DNA of 64,000 bases from Actinomycetes bacterium. GTDB taxonomy: Bacteria > Actinomycetota > Coriobacteriia > Anaerosomatales > JAGXFU01. Shown piece by piece: positions 26,083-35,580 of this stretch. Position 1 is the first letter of the stretch. Each line of letters starts with the position of its first letter. Under the pieces are notes generated by a model. The model made no database searches and was not told the DNA's origin. It saw only the letters and a program-made list of their open reading frames with translations. Both the position numbers and the translations under genes were made by a program. Location of the stretch: contig JAGXFU010000008.1 in the NCBI GenBank assembly GCA_024637115.1, forward strand, positions 106,083 through 170,082, in the 5' to 3' direction.

Positions 26083-26538
26083 GTGGCTGAACTCCTTGGC
26101 ATATTCTGGCTTACTCGTCTCACGTCGAGGCTTGCCGTGAGCAAGGGCTATTCGAAATGGTATGCGGCACTCGTGCCACTCATGTGGATTACGACTGAAT
26201 TCACTGCGATGTTCCTGATGCAGGTTTTTGTACCGGACGCGGACTTCGTGCTCCTGATGTTCGTTGGTGTTGCCGGTGGCGCGGTGGGCGGCGCCATCGT
26301 GTACTGGCGCATGCGGCTGCGTGTTCCTCAGGGTGCCGCAGTGGTCATGCCTGCGGCTGGCACTGCGGCTCCCGGTGCTCCTGCACCGCCGGTCACGCAG
26401 GCACCGGGCGGTAGCCAGGCGCTCGCCGGTTACTGCGAGCAGTGCGGCACGAACACCTGGCTCACGCCAGAGGGCGCGTGCGAGAGGGGACACGACGCTG
26501 ATTCCGTGAGCGGTGTGTACTGGGCGCTGCGTCGATAG
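26083..26538 (+). CDS. membrane protein with C-terminal Cys-pair motif
   Basis: 151 aa. Two or three N-terminal membrane helices (about 2-16, 30-48, 55-76), an Ala/Pro-rich linker (about 85-112), and a short C-terminal domain with YCEQCGTNTW and a further ACERGH, a degenerate zinc-ribbon-like motif. The GTG at 26083 is preferred because AAGGGA lies six bases upstream; the ATG at 26077 touches that site. It follows the HsmA-like gene by 30 bases. Function unknown. Confidence 0.65.
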   Translation: MAELLGIFWLTRLTSRLAVSKGYSKWYAALVPLMWITTEFTAMFLMQVFVPDADFVLLMFVGVAGGAVGGAIVYWRMRLRVPQGAAVVMPAAGTAAPGAPAPPVTQAPGGSQALAGYCEQCGTNTWLTPEGACERGHDADSVSGVYWALRR

Positions 26539-26585
26539 GGGATTCAGACTCCAGTCTTCGCGGACTACTCATGGAGGGATGAGAC

Positions 26586-27506
26586 GTGACTGAGAATCAA
26601 CCGCGAGTTGCATTCATTGGCACAGGGGTCATGGGGAGTTCCATGGCGGGACATCTGCTCGACGCCGGCTACCCCCTTGTGGTGCACAACCGCACACGCT
26701 CCAAGGCCAACGCCGTGCTGGAGCGTGGCGCAACGTGGGCGGATTCGCCGGGTGAGGCGGCCGCTCAAGCGGACGTGACGATCACGATCGTGGGCTATCC
26801 CCACGATGTATCCGAGATCTACCTTGGCGGCGCCGGGATTCTCGAGCAGGCGCGTCCGGGTTCGCTCGTGATAGACATGACCACATCAACTCCCACTCTG
26901 GCGGTCACAATCGCAGAGCGCGGGCACGAACGACAGATCGATGCCCTCGATGCACCGGTGTCGGGCGGAGACATCGGAGCCCGCGAGGCGCGACTCACCA
27001 TCATGTGCGGCGGATCAGCCGAGGCATACCAGCGTGCGTTGCCGCTCTTTGAGATCATGGGCCGCTCCGTGAATCACCTGGGTGGTCCGGGTGCGGGCCA
27101 GCACACCAAGATGGCGAATCAGATCAAGATCGCAGGCGTGATGCTCGGCATGGTCGAGGCGCTTGCATACGCCAGTGCCGCCGGGCTCGACCTCGCGGCG
27201 GTGCACAGAACACTTGCGGGCGGCTCGGCAAACTCGTGGTCCTGGGAGAACTACGTTCCGCGGATTCTCTCGGGTGATATGAATCCCGGCTTCTTTGTGA
27301 AGCACTACATCAAAGACCTGCGCATCGCGATCGACGAAGCGCACAAGATGGGCCTCGAGCTACCCGGACTCGATCTGGCGGAGACCCTTTACGTGCGCCT
27401 CGCGCAGGAGACCGAGTACGAAGGAGTCAGCGGAGGAGACCTGGGCACACAGGCACTCTGGCTCCTCTACGAGCAGGATATGCGAGCTCAGGGACAGGAT
27501 GTCTGA
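26586..27506 (+). CDS. NAD(P)-dependent beta-hydroxyacid dehydrogenase
   Basis: 306-aa enzyme of the 3-hydroxyisobutyrate/tartronate semialdehyde reductase family, full length. It has the Rossmann motif FIGTGVMGSSMAGHLL, the substrate signature DAPVSGGDIGARE, and the catalytic Lys in GAGQHTKMANQI, plus the helical C-terminal NAD-binding_11 domain. It oxidises a beta-hydroxyacid (or reduces the semialdehyde) with NAD(P); the exact substrate cannot be read. The start is GTG behind GGAGGGA. It overlaps the next gene by eight bases. Confidence 0.88.
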   Translation: MTENQPRVAFIGTGVMGSSMAGHLLDAGYPLVVHNRTRSKANAVLERGATWADSPGEAAAQADVTITIVGYPHDVSEIYLGGAGILEQARPGSLVIDMTTSTPTLAVTIAERGHERQIDALDAPVSGGDIGAREARLTIMCGGSAEAYQRALPLFEIMGRSVNHLGGPGAGQHTKMANQIKIAGVMLGMVEALAYASAAGLDLAAVHRTLAGGSANSWSWENYVPRILSGDMNPGFFVKHYIKDLRIAIDEAHKMGLELPGLDLAETLYVRLAQETEYEGVSGGDLGTQALWLLYEQDMRAQGQDV

Positions 27507-28506
27507 GATGTCAGAAGACACACAGAGCGCGGACCCGGGCCAGGCCAGCCTTGAGTGGCGCTACGACGTACCGCTGCTAAGCAGCCGTTTCATGGTGTGG
27601 GATTTCGTGCGGGTGACGCTGATCTCAGCCACAGTCTCCTACGTGCTGGTGGCGATCACCGGGTGGCTTGTTGACGGTGAGCCGGTCTACCTTCCGATAT
27701 TCGCTCTGTTTGTGATGATCGGCGTTCTTCTGGGACTCTTTGTGCTCGTGAGCGCGTTGCTGGGAAACAGGCATGGGGCGGTATTCGGTATCGGCCCAAC
27801 CGGTGCAACGTACAGCGCGGGAGAACGCGAACAGAAAATCAACCGGTTGGTGGCGATGGCCGGAGCCCTCGCGGGGAATCCGACCACGACCGGAGCGGGC
27901 CTCATTGCCACAGGCCAGGAGCATATGCGCCTCCCGTGGGATGAGGTGTATCACGTGGTCTACTATCCACGGTCGCGGGTCATCGTGCTGCGCAACACGT
28001 GGCGCGCGGTGCTCCGACTTCATCTTACGAGCGAGCTCTATCCCGAGGCGGCAGCTCTCGTGGATGGCTACTGGCGCCATGCTGCGCCGGTGCGCAACCG
28101 TGCGCTCGCGGGGCGACCCGTGCGCGCGCCCTGGTTCTACTATGCCGCACTCGTTCTCGCGGTTTCGCTTGCGGGCCTGGGTGCCCAGGTCTGGTACTGG
28201 AACGACTATGAACTCTCCGGGCGCCTGGGGCTGGTGGGTGTTGTGCTTCTCGTGGTAGCGCTGCTGGCCGAAGGTCCCGTGAGACGAATCTGCGGTTTTC
28301 TGTCTCTTCCGTTCCTTGTGGTGCATCTCGGGGCGATCGTGCGGTCCGCAACGGAGACCGTCGAGGCCAGCTTTGGGGCGTTTCGTGTCGCGGCTCTCGA
28401 TCCTGCGGAACTCACCCTGAGCATCCTGTCGCTGCTCGTGTTGCTCGGGATGGCCGGATGGCGCGCGTTCGGTCTTGGCACCGAGCAGGATCGACCCGCG
28501 CCCTAG
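27499..28506 (+). CDS. multi-pass membrane protein, unknown function
   Basis: 335 aa with two membrane helices near the N-terminus (about 35-58 and 62-88), a cytoplasmic PH-like domain (about 90-190: LPWDEVYHVVYYPRSRVIVLRNTWRAVLRL), and four more helices (about 210-330). The middle resembles bacterial PH-like/YdbS-type folds only loosely. It overlaps the dehydrogenase gene, so the two are translationally coupled. It converges on the zinc-ribbon gene at 28503, overlapping its 3' end by four bases. Confidence 0.7.
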   Translation: MSEMSEDTQSADPGQASLEWRYDVPLLSSRFMVWDFVRVTLISATVSYVLVAITGWLVDGEPVYLPIFALFVMIGVLLGLFVLVSALLGNRHGAVFGIGPTGATYSAGEREQKINRLVAMAGALAGNPTTTGAGLIATGQEHMRLPWDEVYHVVYYPRSRVIVLRNTWRAVLRLHLTSELYPEAAALVDGYWRHAAPVRNRALAGRPVRAPWFYYAALVLAVSLAGLGAQVWYWNDYELSGRLGLVGVVLLVVALLAEGPVRRICGFLSLPFLVVHLGAIVRSATETVEASFGAFRVAALDPAELTLSILSLLVLLGMAGWRAFGLGTEQDRPAP

Positions 28507-29117
28507 ATCAGCTCGGCCGCTATGAGCGCTTGCTTGGCCTGACCCATGCCTGAGTTGATATCCAGGTCATACTTCTCCCCGGCAGTGGTCTTGATCAACA
28601 GTCGATCAGGCGAGGAGCCCGTATCCTCGTCGCCCACTCGTCCGGCCTTGAGTTTGATCTTGTCGATCGCCGACTCCTCAAGTGCGAAGTTGTCCGGATT
28701 CTCGGATAGCGCAGCGTTCGGGTCCATGGCGAGATAGCCCTCGGCGAGTGCACTATACGCGCTCAGTTGTGCACCCCACTGACCAAAGAAACCCTTGCCG
28801 TCGCTCTTGGCCTGATCGCGGGCATCGGCCACCGACTGCTTGAGCATGGCGCTCGTGGTCTCCGCGAAGATGATGCGCTTGTCGGTGAGCACGAGAGTGA
28901 ACATCTTTCGCTTCATTCCCATGAAACCGCTCTTGAGCGATACGTTGGGTATGACGGCGACCGGGCTTTCACCTCCTGCAACAGGCGAAGAGACGACCGG
29001 TGCGGACTCCGCAGCCGATTCCGCCACCACGGCTGCCCCGCAACCCGTGCAGAACCGCGAACCATCTGCCAGCGCTGCTCCGCAGCCGGTGCAGAACTTT
29101 GGTGTCATCTCGCTCAT
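28503..29117 (-). CDS. zinc-ribbon protein with PH-like domain
   Basis: 204 aa. A zinc ribbon at residues 9-27 (CTGCGAALADGSRFCTGCG) leads into a linker and then a beta-rich region beginning KMFTLVLTDKRIIFAE, the usual start of PH-like domains, followed by a helical stretch and a C-terminal strand-rich part. No membrane segment. The ATG at 29117 is chosen because AGGAG lies eight bases upstream; an upstream ATG at 29153 would overlap the preceding gene. It is the last gene of a minus-strand cluster with an RDD protein and a lipoprotein. Confidence 0.75.
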   Translation of the reverse strand: MSEMTPKFCTGCGAALADGSRFCTGCGAAVVAESAAESAPVVSSPVAGGESPVAVIPNVSLKSGFMGMKRKMFTLVLTDKRIIFAETTSAMLKQSVADARDQAKSDGKGFFGQWGAQLSAYSALAEGYLAMDPNAALSENPDNFALEESAIDKIKLKAGRVGDEDTGSSPDRLLIKTTAGEKYDLDINSGMGQAKQALIAAELI

Positions 29118-29149
29118 GTCATGGACTCCTTCGCTCGTGTGCACCGGGT

Positions 29150-30658
29150 TCACTGGTATTCGAGACCGTCAACGAGCGCGCGGCCGTCCTGTTCGATTAC
29201 GAAGTACATCACGCTCTCAGGCCCGGAGTTCCAGTCCTCGCTGACAAGAACAACGAACGCCGCCGCGTCCGGATACGCATCCACGACCTCGAACTTCGAA
29301 AGTGCACCCTCGGCAGAGAAGAAGAAGCCGGGGTCCGAGGAGAGAAAGTTCGACGTAGCGTAGGACTTCATCTCGTTCACATCGCCTGTCTGCATCGCGT
29401 AGAGCATGGAGCCCACCGCATCTACGGCTTCTTCGACCCCCACGGTCGCACCTTGTGGTTCGCCCGCTCCGGCGTCTCCGATGTCCTCGGCAGTGACCCA
29501 GTCGTCGATCTTCCAGGCGCCGTTCTCGTTGATGAGGATATAGGTGTAGGTGTAGGTGGGCAGGTCGCCGTCGTATTCCTGTACGTCAACGTTGTAGATT
29601 CCGTCACCCTGATCGCTGCTACCCACTATGCGGTACTCGGGTGTGGTCCAGCCTTCGAACATTCCGGGCTCGGCGTAGTAGGCGAGTTCCTCGGACATCG
29701 TTGCTTTCACGGCTTCGATATCACCGGAGGCCACAGCGAGATAGAAGGCGTCGACCACGGCTTCGGGGGAGCTGGGATCGAGCGCTACTTCTCCGGGGTC
29801 GGTGTTGTCCGGATCGAGGCTGTAGTCGATCGTGGTTTCGATGCCGTCGGCCACATCGTTGATAGCGCGCGCGAATGCGACTCCGCCGATTATGGCGCCT
29901 GCGATACTTACGAGCAGGGCAACGATGAGCACGATGATGGCCATGGTCTTGCCGCTTGCAACCGCGTGTCCACGAGCCGCGACCTCGGTTGCCCGCGCGA
30001 CTTGCGTTTTTGCGGCTTTGTCTCCGAGACGACGTCCATCCTTATCGGAGATGACGAGCACCGGTTCCGCCAGAGTTCCGATCACCGGGATGATTCCGAG
30101 CGCCCACCAGACAAGCTGACGCACGATCGAGGCACCCATGGAGGCAGGGGCGCCGGACTCAACGCGGGTGACCACGAGTCCCGTGAGACGCTTGCCGAAT
30201 CCGGCGCCGCGAAAGCCGTCGCGTCCGAGCGTGTAGCCGAGTTGCCAGAGTCCGCCAAGGCCGACCAGGACGAACCCAATGACCGAGGCCTGCTTTTGTG
30301 CCACACCGGCATACACGAGCAGGAGGCCGAGGGGCAGGAGGGCGGACCCGATGATGCCGTCTGCGATGAAGGCGAGTAGTCGGGCGCCAAGCGGTGCTTT
30401 GGTGTAGGGAGCGCCTGCTGCCACCTGGCTGACCGGCACGGCGGGCTGCTGCGGCTGCGGCGGCGCGTAGACCACGGGAGCTCCGGGCGGCACGGGCGGT
30501 GTCGGTACGGACGCCGCGGGAGGCACAGGCGGTGTCGGTGCAGGTGCTGCCGGCTGCTGAGGTTCAGCCGCTGGTGCCCCCCCGCGCACATCGGCTCCGC
30601 ACATCGGACAGAACGCATCTCCATCGGCCATGCTGGTACCACATTGCGGACAGAACAC
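29150..30658 (-). CDS. zinc-ribbon RDD membrane protein with C-terminal extracytoplasmic domain
   Basis: 502 aa. Order: zinc ribbon (CPQCG...CPMCG, about 3-22), a Pro/Ala linker (about 28-80), an RDD membrane domain (about 88-215: RLLAFIADGIIGS, FRGAGFGKRLTGLVV), another membrane helix (about 243-268, AIIVLIVALLVSIAGAIIGG), then about 230 residues outside the membrane with two similar NTF2-like units (SPEAVVDAFYLAVASGDIEAV and EEAVDAVGSMLYAMQTGDV). Start is GTG behind GAGGGGTGG. Function unknown. It lies between a lipoprotein gene and another zinc-ribbon gene, all on the minus strand. Confidence 0.8.
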   Translation of the reverse strand: MFCPQCGTSMADGDAFCPMCGADVRGGAPAAEPQQPAAPAPTPPVPPAASVPTPPVPPGAPVVYAPPQPQQPAVPVSQVAAGAPYTKAPLGARLLAFIADGIIGSALLPLGLLLVYAGVAQKQASVIGFVLVGLGGLWQLGYTLGRDGFRGAGFGKRLTGLVVTRVESGAPASMGASIVRQLVWWALGIIPVIGTLAEPVLVISDKDGRRLGDKAAKTQVARATEVAARGHAVASGKTMAIIVLIVALLVSIAGAIIGGVAFARAINDVADGIETTIDYSLDPDNTDPGEVALDPSSPEAVVDAFYLAVASGDIEAVKATMSEELAYYAEPGMFEGWTTPEYRIVGSSDQGDGIYNVDVQEYDGDLPTYTYTYILINENGAWKIDDWVTAEDIGDAGAGEPQGATVGVEEAVDAVGSMLYAMQTGDVNEMKSYATSNFLSSDPGFFFSAEGALSKFEVVDAYPDAAAFVVLVSEDWNSGPESVMYFVIEQDGRALVDGLEYQ

Positions 30659-30701
30659 TGAGCCACCCCTCTCACTGTGCCTTGTTCGGTCGCTATTCTC
30701 T

Positions 30702-31484
30702 CTAGTACATCAGTACGACAGGAGGCAGCGAACCTGAACTGAGATTCTCCCCGCTCGAGTTCACTACGCTCACCTTCTCAACGAACGTCTGTCCCGACAT
30801 GGCGATCGCCATCCTGATAAGGGTTGTGGGCTGCTGATTGACGGCGTCGGAGCCGGAACCCGTGAGGTCGGTGTGTACGATGAGCCCCGCAACGTCGTAG
30901 CCAGATAGTCTCTCGACATACTCGGCGCCGGTCACGTGCGCATACCAGGCTTCACCGCTCTCGGCAAAGACCTCGTCGAGCCATGCTTCGAGTTCCTCGG
31001 CATTCGTTGGAGCGGACGGCAATCCAAGATCGGTCTGCTCAAGCGACTGACCTGATCCGGAGCCAGCCATCTGAAGTCCGCTCGGGCCACTGAGAATGGC
31101 GATGTTCGGGATGGAGTCCTCGAGTAGCGGCGAAAGCGCGACTGGGATCTCCCGTGCAATGTCATAGGCCGGACCGCTTGCGTCGGAGGCAAGGTCGATC
31201 GTGATGACCGCGACCGGGGTGAGGAGCTGCTGTTCGATGGCGGCGCTGGTGATGTTCGCGTACCACGACTCATCTGCGAAGTTCGCGTCGATCGCGGCCT
31301 GGAGATCCTCTGTCGTGGTGATCGTCTCGGGAGTCGTGCTCTCCGCTGCGGTGCCGCCGCTCTTGTCGACAGTGCCCTCATCGCTTCCGCACGCTGTCAG
31401 CACAAAGGCCACGAGAAGGGTCACACAGATCAATCCGACCATGCGCATCGTGCGTCCGTGCGTGATTCCGATGTTGCGTGCCAT
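30702..31484 (-). CDS. lipoprotein, unknown function
   Basis: 260 aa. N-terminal signal with lipobox AFVLTAC (Cys about residue 32), a Ser/Thr/Gly linker, then two similar halves of about 100 residues, each starting with a helix that ends in W-YA-x-(I/V)TSA or WYAHVTGAEY and continuing into strands. The halves look like an internal duplication (ADESWYANITSAAIEQQL and SGEAWYAHVTGAEYVERL). GGGGAGG precedes the ATG. It is the first gene of the minus-strand zinc-ribbon/RDD cluster, 43 bases before the next. No family recognised. Confidence 0.75.
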   Translation of the reverse strand: MARNIGITHGRTMRMVGLICVTLLVAFVLTACGSDEGTVDKSGGTAAESTTPETITTTEDLQAAIDANFADESWYANITSAAIEQQLLTPVAVITIDLASDASGPAYDIAREIPVALSPLLEDSIPNIAILSGPSGLQMAGSGSGQSLEQTDLGLPSAPTNAEELEAWLDEVFAESGEAWYAHVTGAEYVERLSGYDVAGLIVHTDLTGSGSDAVNQQPTTLIRMAIAMSGQTFVEKVSVVNSSGENLSSGSLPPVVLMY

Positions 31485-31574
31485 GACGCCTCCCCGTCGC
31501 AGCCAACACGGCTACTCGCATGATAGCGCGAGCAGGCTCTAAACGTCAGGGTGAGGAATGTCCGATCGCGATCG

Positions 31575-33353
31575 TCACGTGAGTGCGCGCGCTGCAACTG
31601 CGAGTGCGTGGCCTGCGAGCCCCGGAGCGATCTCTGCGGTGCGACCAAACTGACCGAGGAGTCCGAGCGCGACCGTGCCCTTATCTTCTTTGGAGGCTCC
31701 GGGCTCGAGCGCGGCGAGCTGCAATTCGTTCTCCGCATGCACGGACGCTCCCGCAGGGGTTGGAGCGTCGTCTTGTTCGATGACACTCATGGGGAGCAGT
31801 GGGTCGCCTACGCTCATCACGAGACCGGAATCGGTCGTGAATCGCTTGCTCGTTGCGTTGTGGAGCTTGCGTGCGAGCTTGAGTGCCTTGGGTCGCTCAC
31901 CCGTTGTATGGGCCGCGAGGAGTGCCGCAACCGTGTTAGCAGCATCCTCAAGGAAACGGATGTCGGCGACCGATCGGTCACCGATGGCATGCAACACATC
32001 GGTGCGCCACACGGCGGTATCGCAGAGCCAGTCGACGGCGCTCAGCCCGGCCGTGACAAGCTCCGGTTCGCTGAGCGCATGTCCGGCCTCGATGAGACCG
32101 CGCGCCGCCAGGGCGTTCCATGACACGATCGTGTTGTCGATGACCGCAGGCTGGGTCCGTGCTGCGCGTTCCTGAAAGATACGGTCGAGCACTGCGTTGA
32201 CGGCTCCCGCCTGATCGCCCTCGGCATCGCGGCCTGCGCGTCGCGTCAGGATCGTGGTGTGTCGCTCCCAGTTTCCGGCTTCTGAGACACCCAGGAACTC
32301 CTCGGCCAGTTCGAGTTCGGCGGGCGTGAGGAAGGTGGCGAGTTCATCGTGTGTCCAGACGTACGTGTCGCCTTCGACCCCGCCGGCTTCGGCATCGATC
32401 GATGAGTAGAAGCCACCGTCGGGCCGGGGGAGGTCACGCGTGAGGAAGCGACCGGTCGAGCGAGCGATCTGTGCGAGTTCGTCGCGCGTGGTCGAGTCCG
32501 CAAACGGTGCGAGCTGCGCGATGGTGGAGAGTAACAATCCCTGGTCATACAGCATCTTCTCAAAGTGCGGTACGAGCCACTGCTCGTCCACCGAGTAGCG
32601 GAACAGCCCGCCCCCGGCGTGATCGAATACGCCGCCGCGGACCATCGCCAGAAGGGCACGAAGGGCCGATTGGGCAGGACGCTCATCATTGCTGAGGGCG
32701 GTATACGCAGCGAGGAAGGACAACTGCGTCGCCTGGGGAAACTTGGGCGAGCCGCCGAACCCGCCGTGGCGCGGGTCTTCGGATGCAAGGATGTGTGTGG
32801 CGGCATCATCAAGAATGTGGCGCGTGAGGGGTTTGTGTGCTCCGAGTTGCTGGGTTCTGAGAAAGTCGAGAGCTTCCTCTGCAACTTCATCTGTGTGTTC
32901 GCGGGAGAGAACCCAGGAGCTGCGCACGACTTCGAGCACATCGCGAAACGCGGGATAACGCTCGCCGGGTGAGATGCGTGGAAAGTAGGTGCCACCAAAG
33001 AATGGCGCGCCGTCCGGTGTGAGGAACACACTCATAGGCCAGCCGCCGGAGCCGGTGCTCGCCTGGACGTACGCCATGTAGAGCGCATCGACGTCCGGAC
33101 GGACCTCGCGGTCCACCTTCACCGGAATGCAGAGGCGGCTGAGAATCGCCGCGGTGTCGGCATCGCGAAAGGACTCGCGCTGCATCACATGGCACCAGTG
33201 GCATGACTGATAACCGATGCTCAGGAAGATCGGACGATTGAGCTTACGCGCGGTGGCAAACGTCTTGGCGTTCCAGGGGTGCCACTTGACCGGGTCGTTG
33301 GCGTGCGCGCGCAAGTATGCCGAGGACTCGCGGTCCAGCCCATTCGGGCTCAT
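31575..33353 (-). CDS. YyaL-like thioredoxin-domain protein (DUF255)
   Basis: 592 aa. The N-terminal 160 residues are the DUF255 thioredoxin-like domain with the diagnostic YQSCHWCHVM (C51, C54), and the rest is an (alpha/alpha)6-type domain similar to N-acyl-glucosamine epimerase or glycosidase folds (GGFGGSPKFPQ, GGGLFRYSVD, HFEKMLYDQ, GGFYSSIDAEA). Bacterial homologues usually have 600-700 residues, so this one is slightly short at the C-terminus. The biochemical function is not established. Its ATG overlaps the stop of the upstream kinase (ATGA), so the two are co-translated. Confidence 0.88.
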   Translation of the reverse strand: MSPNGLDRESSAYLRAHANDPVKWHPWNAKTFATARKLNRPIFLSIGYQSCHWCHVMQRESFRDADTAAILSRLCIPVKVDREVRPDVDALYMAYVQASTGSGGWPMSVFLTPDGAPFFGGTYFPRISPGERYPAFRDVLEVVRSSWVLSREHTDEVAEEALDFLRTQQLGAHKPLTRHILDDAATHILASEDPRHGGFGGSPKFPQATQLSFLAAYTALSNDERPAQSALRALLAMVRGGVFDHAGGGLFRYSVDEQWLVPHFEKMLYDQGLLLSTIAQLAPFADSTTRDELAQIARSTGRFLTRDLPRPDGGFYSSIDAEAGGVEGDTYVWTHDELATFLTPAELELAEEFLGVSEAGNWERHTTILTRRAGRDAEGDQAGAVNAVLDRIFQERAARTQPAVIDNTIVSWNALAARGLIEAGHALSEPELVTAGLSAVDWLCDTAVWRTDVLHAIGDRSVADIRFLEDAANTVAALLAAHTTGERPKALKLARKLHNATSKRFTTDSGLVMSVGDPLLPMSVIEQDDAPTPAGASVHAENELQLAALEPGASKEDKGTVALGLLGQFGRTAEIAPGLAGHALAVAARALT

Positions 33354-35434
33354 GAGGCCTCTCCGTCGTTGAGCGGGGGAATGGTAACGGTGAATGTGGA
33401 TCCTGAGTCGAGAACGCTTGTAACGGTGATGGTGCCGCCGAGCATTTCGGCGAGCCTCTGCGAGATCGGCAGGCCGAGTCCGAATCCGCTGCTCTTGGCC
33501 GTTTCGGGTTGCGATAACTGGTAGAAATCCTGGAACGCATGAGGTATCTGCTCGGCGGACATGCCCACGCCGGTGTCAGTGACGGAGATTTTGGCGGAGG
33601 TATCGTGGCACTCCGCCCCAACCTTGATGCTGCCAGCGGAAGTGTATTTGACGGCGTTGTTCAGCAGGTTGATCAGTATCTGAAGGAGCATCCTGCGGTC
33701 GGTGCTCACTGTCCCAAGATCGTGGGACTCTACTGTGAGGCTGATGCCCTTGGCACGCGCGCGGCTCTCGATGGTGCCGGCGGCTTCGGCAATCAACTCG
33801 TCAAGGTCCACCGTCTGAGCTTGAGGCTCGACTCGCCCTGATTCGACGCGCGTAAGGTCGAGAACGTCATTCACCAGTGAGAGCAGATGCGTCCCTGAGG
33901 TATTGATCATGACCAACTGCCGACGCTGCTCATCGCTGATTTCCCCTGCAAGACCCTTGAGCATGATGCTCGAGAAACCGATCACGGAGTTCAGAGGCGT
34001 GCGCAACTCGTGGCTCATGTTGGCGAGAAACACTGACTTGGCCTGACTCGCAGCCGCCAGCTCCAGGTTCGCTTTGATCAGGTCATCCGTGCGCTTCGCG
34101 ACCGCCCTCTCGAGTTCGATCGCACGATCGCGTTCGGCCTGGTCACTCAGTTGTTTCTCGGTCACGTCGCGAATGATGAGGAGCAGTTCTTCTTCGCTCG
34201 CTTTAGAGAAGCGTCCTTCATGGTGCCGAATGGGGCCATCGGGCATTGGGTTAGCGAGTTGATAGGGGACGGTCCGCGAGACGCCGCTCTGTGCGGTGGA
34301 GGACACGGCTGAGTCGAACTGCTCCCTCAGTGTTCCGGGTAACGGAAGCTCCGAGAGCCGCCGGCCAAGGAACTCCTCGGGCGGAATGGCTGGCTCCCAG
34401 TCGATCGCGGGCTTGAAGTCGCTGATGCGCCCTTCTGTATCGAGGGTGAAGATGGCATCAGGAATGGCAAGGAAGAGTGCGCGGAAGCGATCGAGCGACT
34501 CATCGAGATCCTGGGTCCGGCTGCGCACGAGAAAACGCTGAGCGATTGCCAAGGTTGCGAGCAACACGACCAATCCAACCGACCCAAGGAAGGTTGGGAG
34601 AGCCCAGCTCGGCCAACCTGTTTGGGTTGCCCCGTAGGTGCCAAAGTGTCGGTCGATCGAAGCGTAGTAGGCTGATTCGGGGTCCGCCTGTAAGCGCAGG
34701 AGAGTTGAGTCGATTTCACTCAGCGCCTGCAATATCTCGGGGCTGTTGGCGGGGCCTGCGAAGCGCGTGGAAATCGGATTGATCAGCATCGATGTCGACC
34801 CAAGGCCGTACTCGGTGCCGAGCGTCGCATTCGCCAGTCGGTTGATGAGCCCGAGATCTGTGTCGCCAGCCGCAGTCGCCTCAAGGGCATCGTCATAGGA
34901 CTCGAATTCGACGATCTCCACAGTGATGCCGGCATTCTCTAGAAAGAAGCGAAGCCCACCGGGTCCGTCCAGAAAGACATCCTTTCTCAATGCTGCGATG
35001 CGCGCGCCCTCAAGATCCTCGAATTCGGAGTAGTCTTTGGTTCGGTCGGGTAGTGCGGTCAGCACGCCCCAGTTTCCAAGGACCGTGACGCTTGAAAATG
35101 CATAGAGCTCCGCACGTGGAGATGTCCATGCAACTGGCCCTACTACAGTGATTGAGCCACTGTCGAGGTTTTCGAGCTGCTCCGGCCAGGTCCCCACGAC
35201 GTACTCGACATCCCAATCGTGCTCGAGGGCCACCTCGTCGATGATGTCAGGGATGATTCCGGTGACGTCGTTGCCATCGACAGTGAGAAACGGCGGATTG
35301 TCATAGACGCCAACACGCACAGGTGTTCCCGCGAATGCTGGCGCAACACAGATGGTCGTGAGTACGGTCGCAAAGGTCAGAGCGAGTAAGGCGGCGTGGT
35401 GCCTAGCGATACGCACACTCACGCAAGCCCCCAT
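33350..35434 (-). CDS. sensor histidine kinase with periplasmic solute-binding domain
   Basis: 694 aa. Signal/anchor at 1-35, then a family-3 extracellular solute-binding domain (about 37-265: VRVGVYDNPPFLTVDGNDVTG, DLGLINR), a membrane helix (about 279-301), a PAS domain (about 312-425), a coiled coil, HisKA with MSHELRTPLNS (H475), and HATPase_c (LINLLNNAVKYT, DTGVGMSAEQ, GFGLGLPISQRLA). It probably senses a small solute such as an amino acid. The 35434 ATG lacks a good ribosome binding site; the in-frame GTG at 35422 is an alternative. A TATACT (minus strand, 35460-35465) could be its -10. No response regulator is nearby. Confidence 0.88.
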   Translation of the reverse strand: MGACVSVRIARHHAALLALTFATVLTTICVAPAFAGTPVRVGVYDNPPFLTVDGNDVTGIIPDIIDEVALEHDWDVEYVVGTWPEQLENLDSGSITVVGPVAWTSPRAELYAFSSVTVLGNWGVLTALPDRTKDYSEFEDLEGARIAALRKDVFLDGPGGLRFFLENAGITVEIVEFESYDDALEATAAGDTDLGLINRLANATLGTEYGLGSTSMLINPISTRFAGPANSPEILQALSEIDSTLLRLQADPESAYYASIDRHFGTYGATQTGWPSWALPTFLGSVGLVVLLATLAIAQRFLVRSRTQDLDESLDRFRALFLAIPDAIFTLDTEGRISDFKPAIDWEPAIPPEEFLGRRLSELPLPGTLREQFDSAVSSTAQSGVSRTVPYQLANPMPDGPIRHHEGRFSKASEEELLLIIRDVTEKQLSDQAERDRAIELERAVAKRTDDLIKANLELAAASQAKSVFLANMSHELRTPLNSVIGFSSIMLKGLAGEISDEQRRQLVMINTSGTHLLSLVNDVLDLTRVESGRVEPQAQTVDLDELIAEAAGTIESRARAKGISLTVESHDLGTVSTDRRMLLQILINLLNNAVKYTSAGSIKVGAECHDTSAKISVTDTGVGMSAEQIPHAFQDFYQLSQPETAKSSGFGLGLPISQRLAEMLGGTITVTSVLDSGSTFTVTIPPLNDGEAS

Positions 35435-35580
35435 TCGAAACGTTTGACCTCGTCCAGTCAGTATAGCGCGGCACGAGGTCGCCGACTGAGCAACCCGACG
35501 GACGGCAGACTATTCCGTTGCGGGGCGAGTCGTTTGCGTCGGTCGCATCGCCGGCTTCGAGCAGGCCGCCATCGGGAGGT

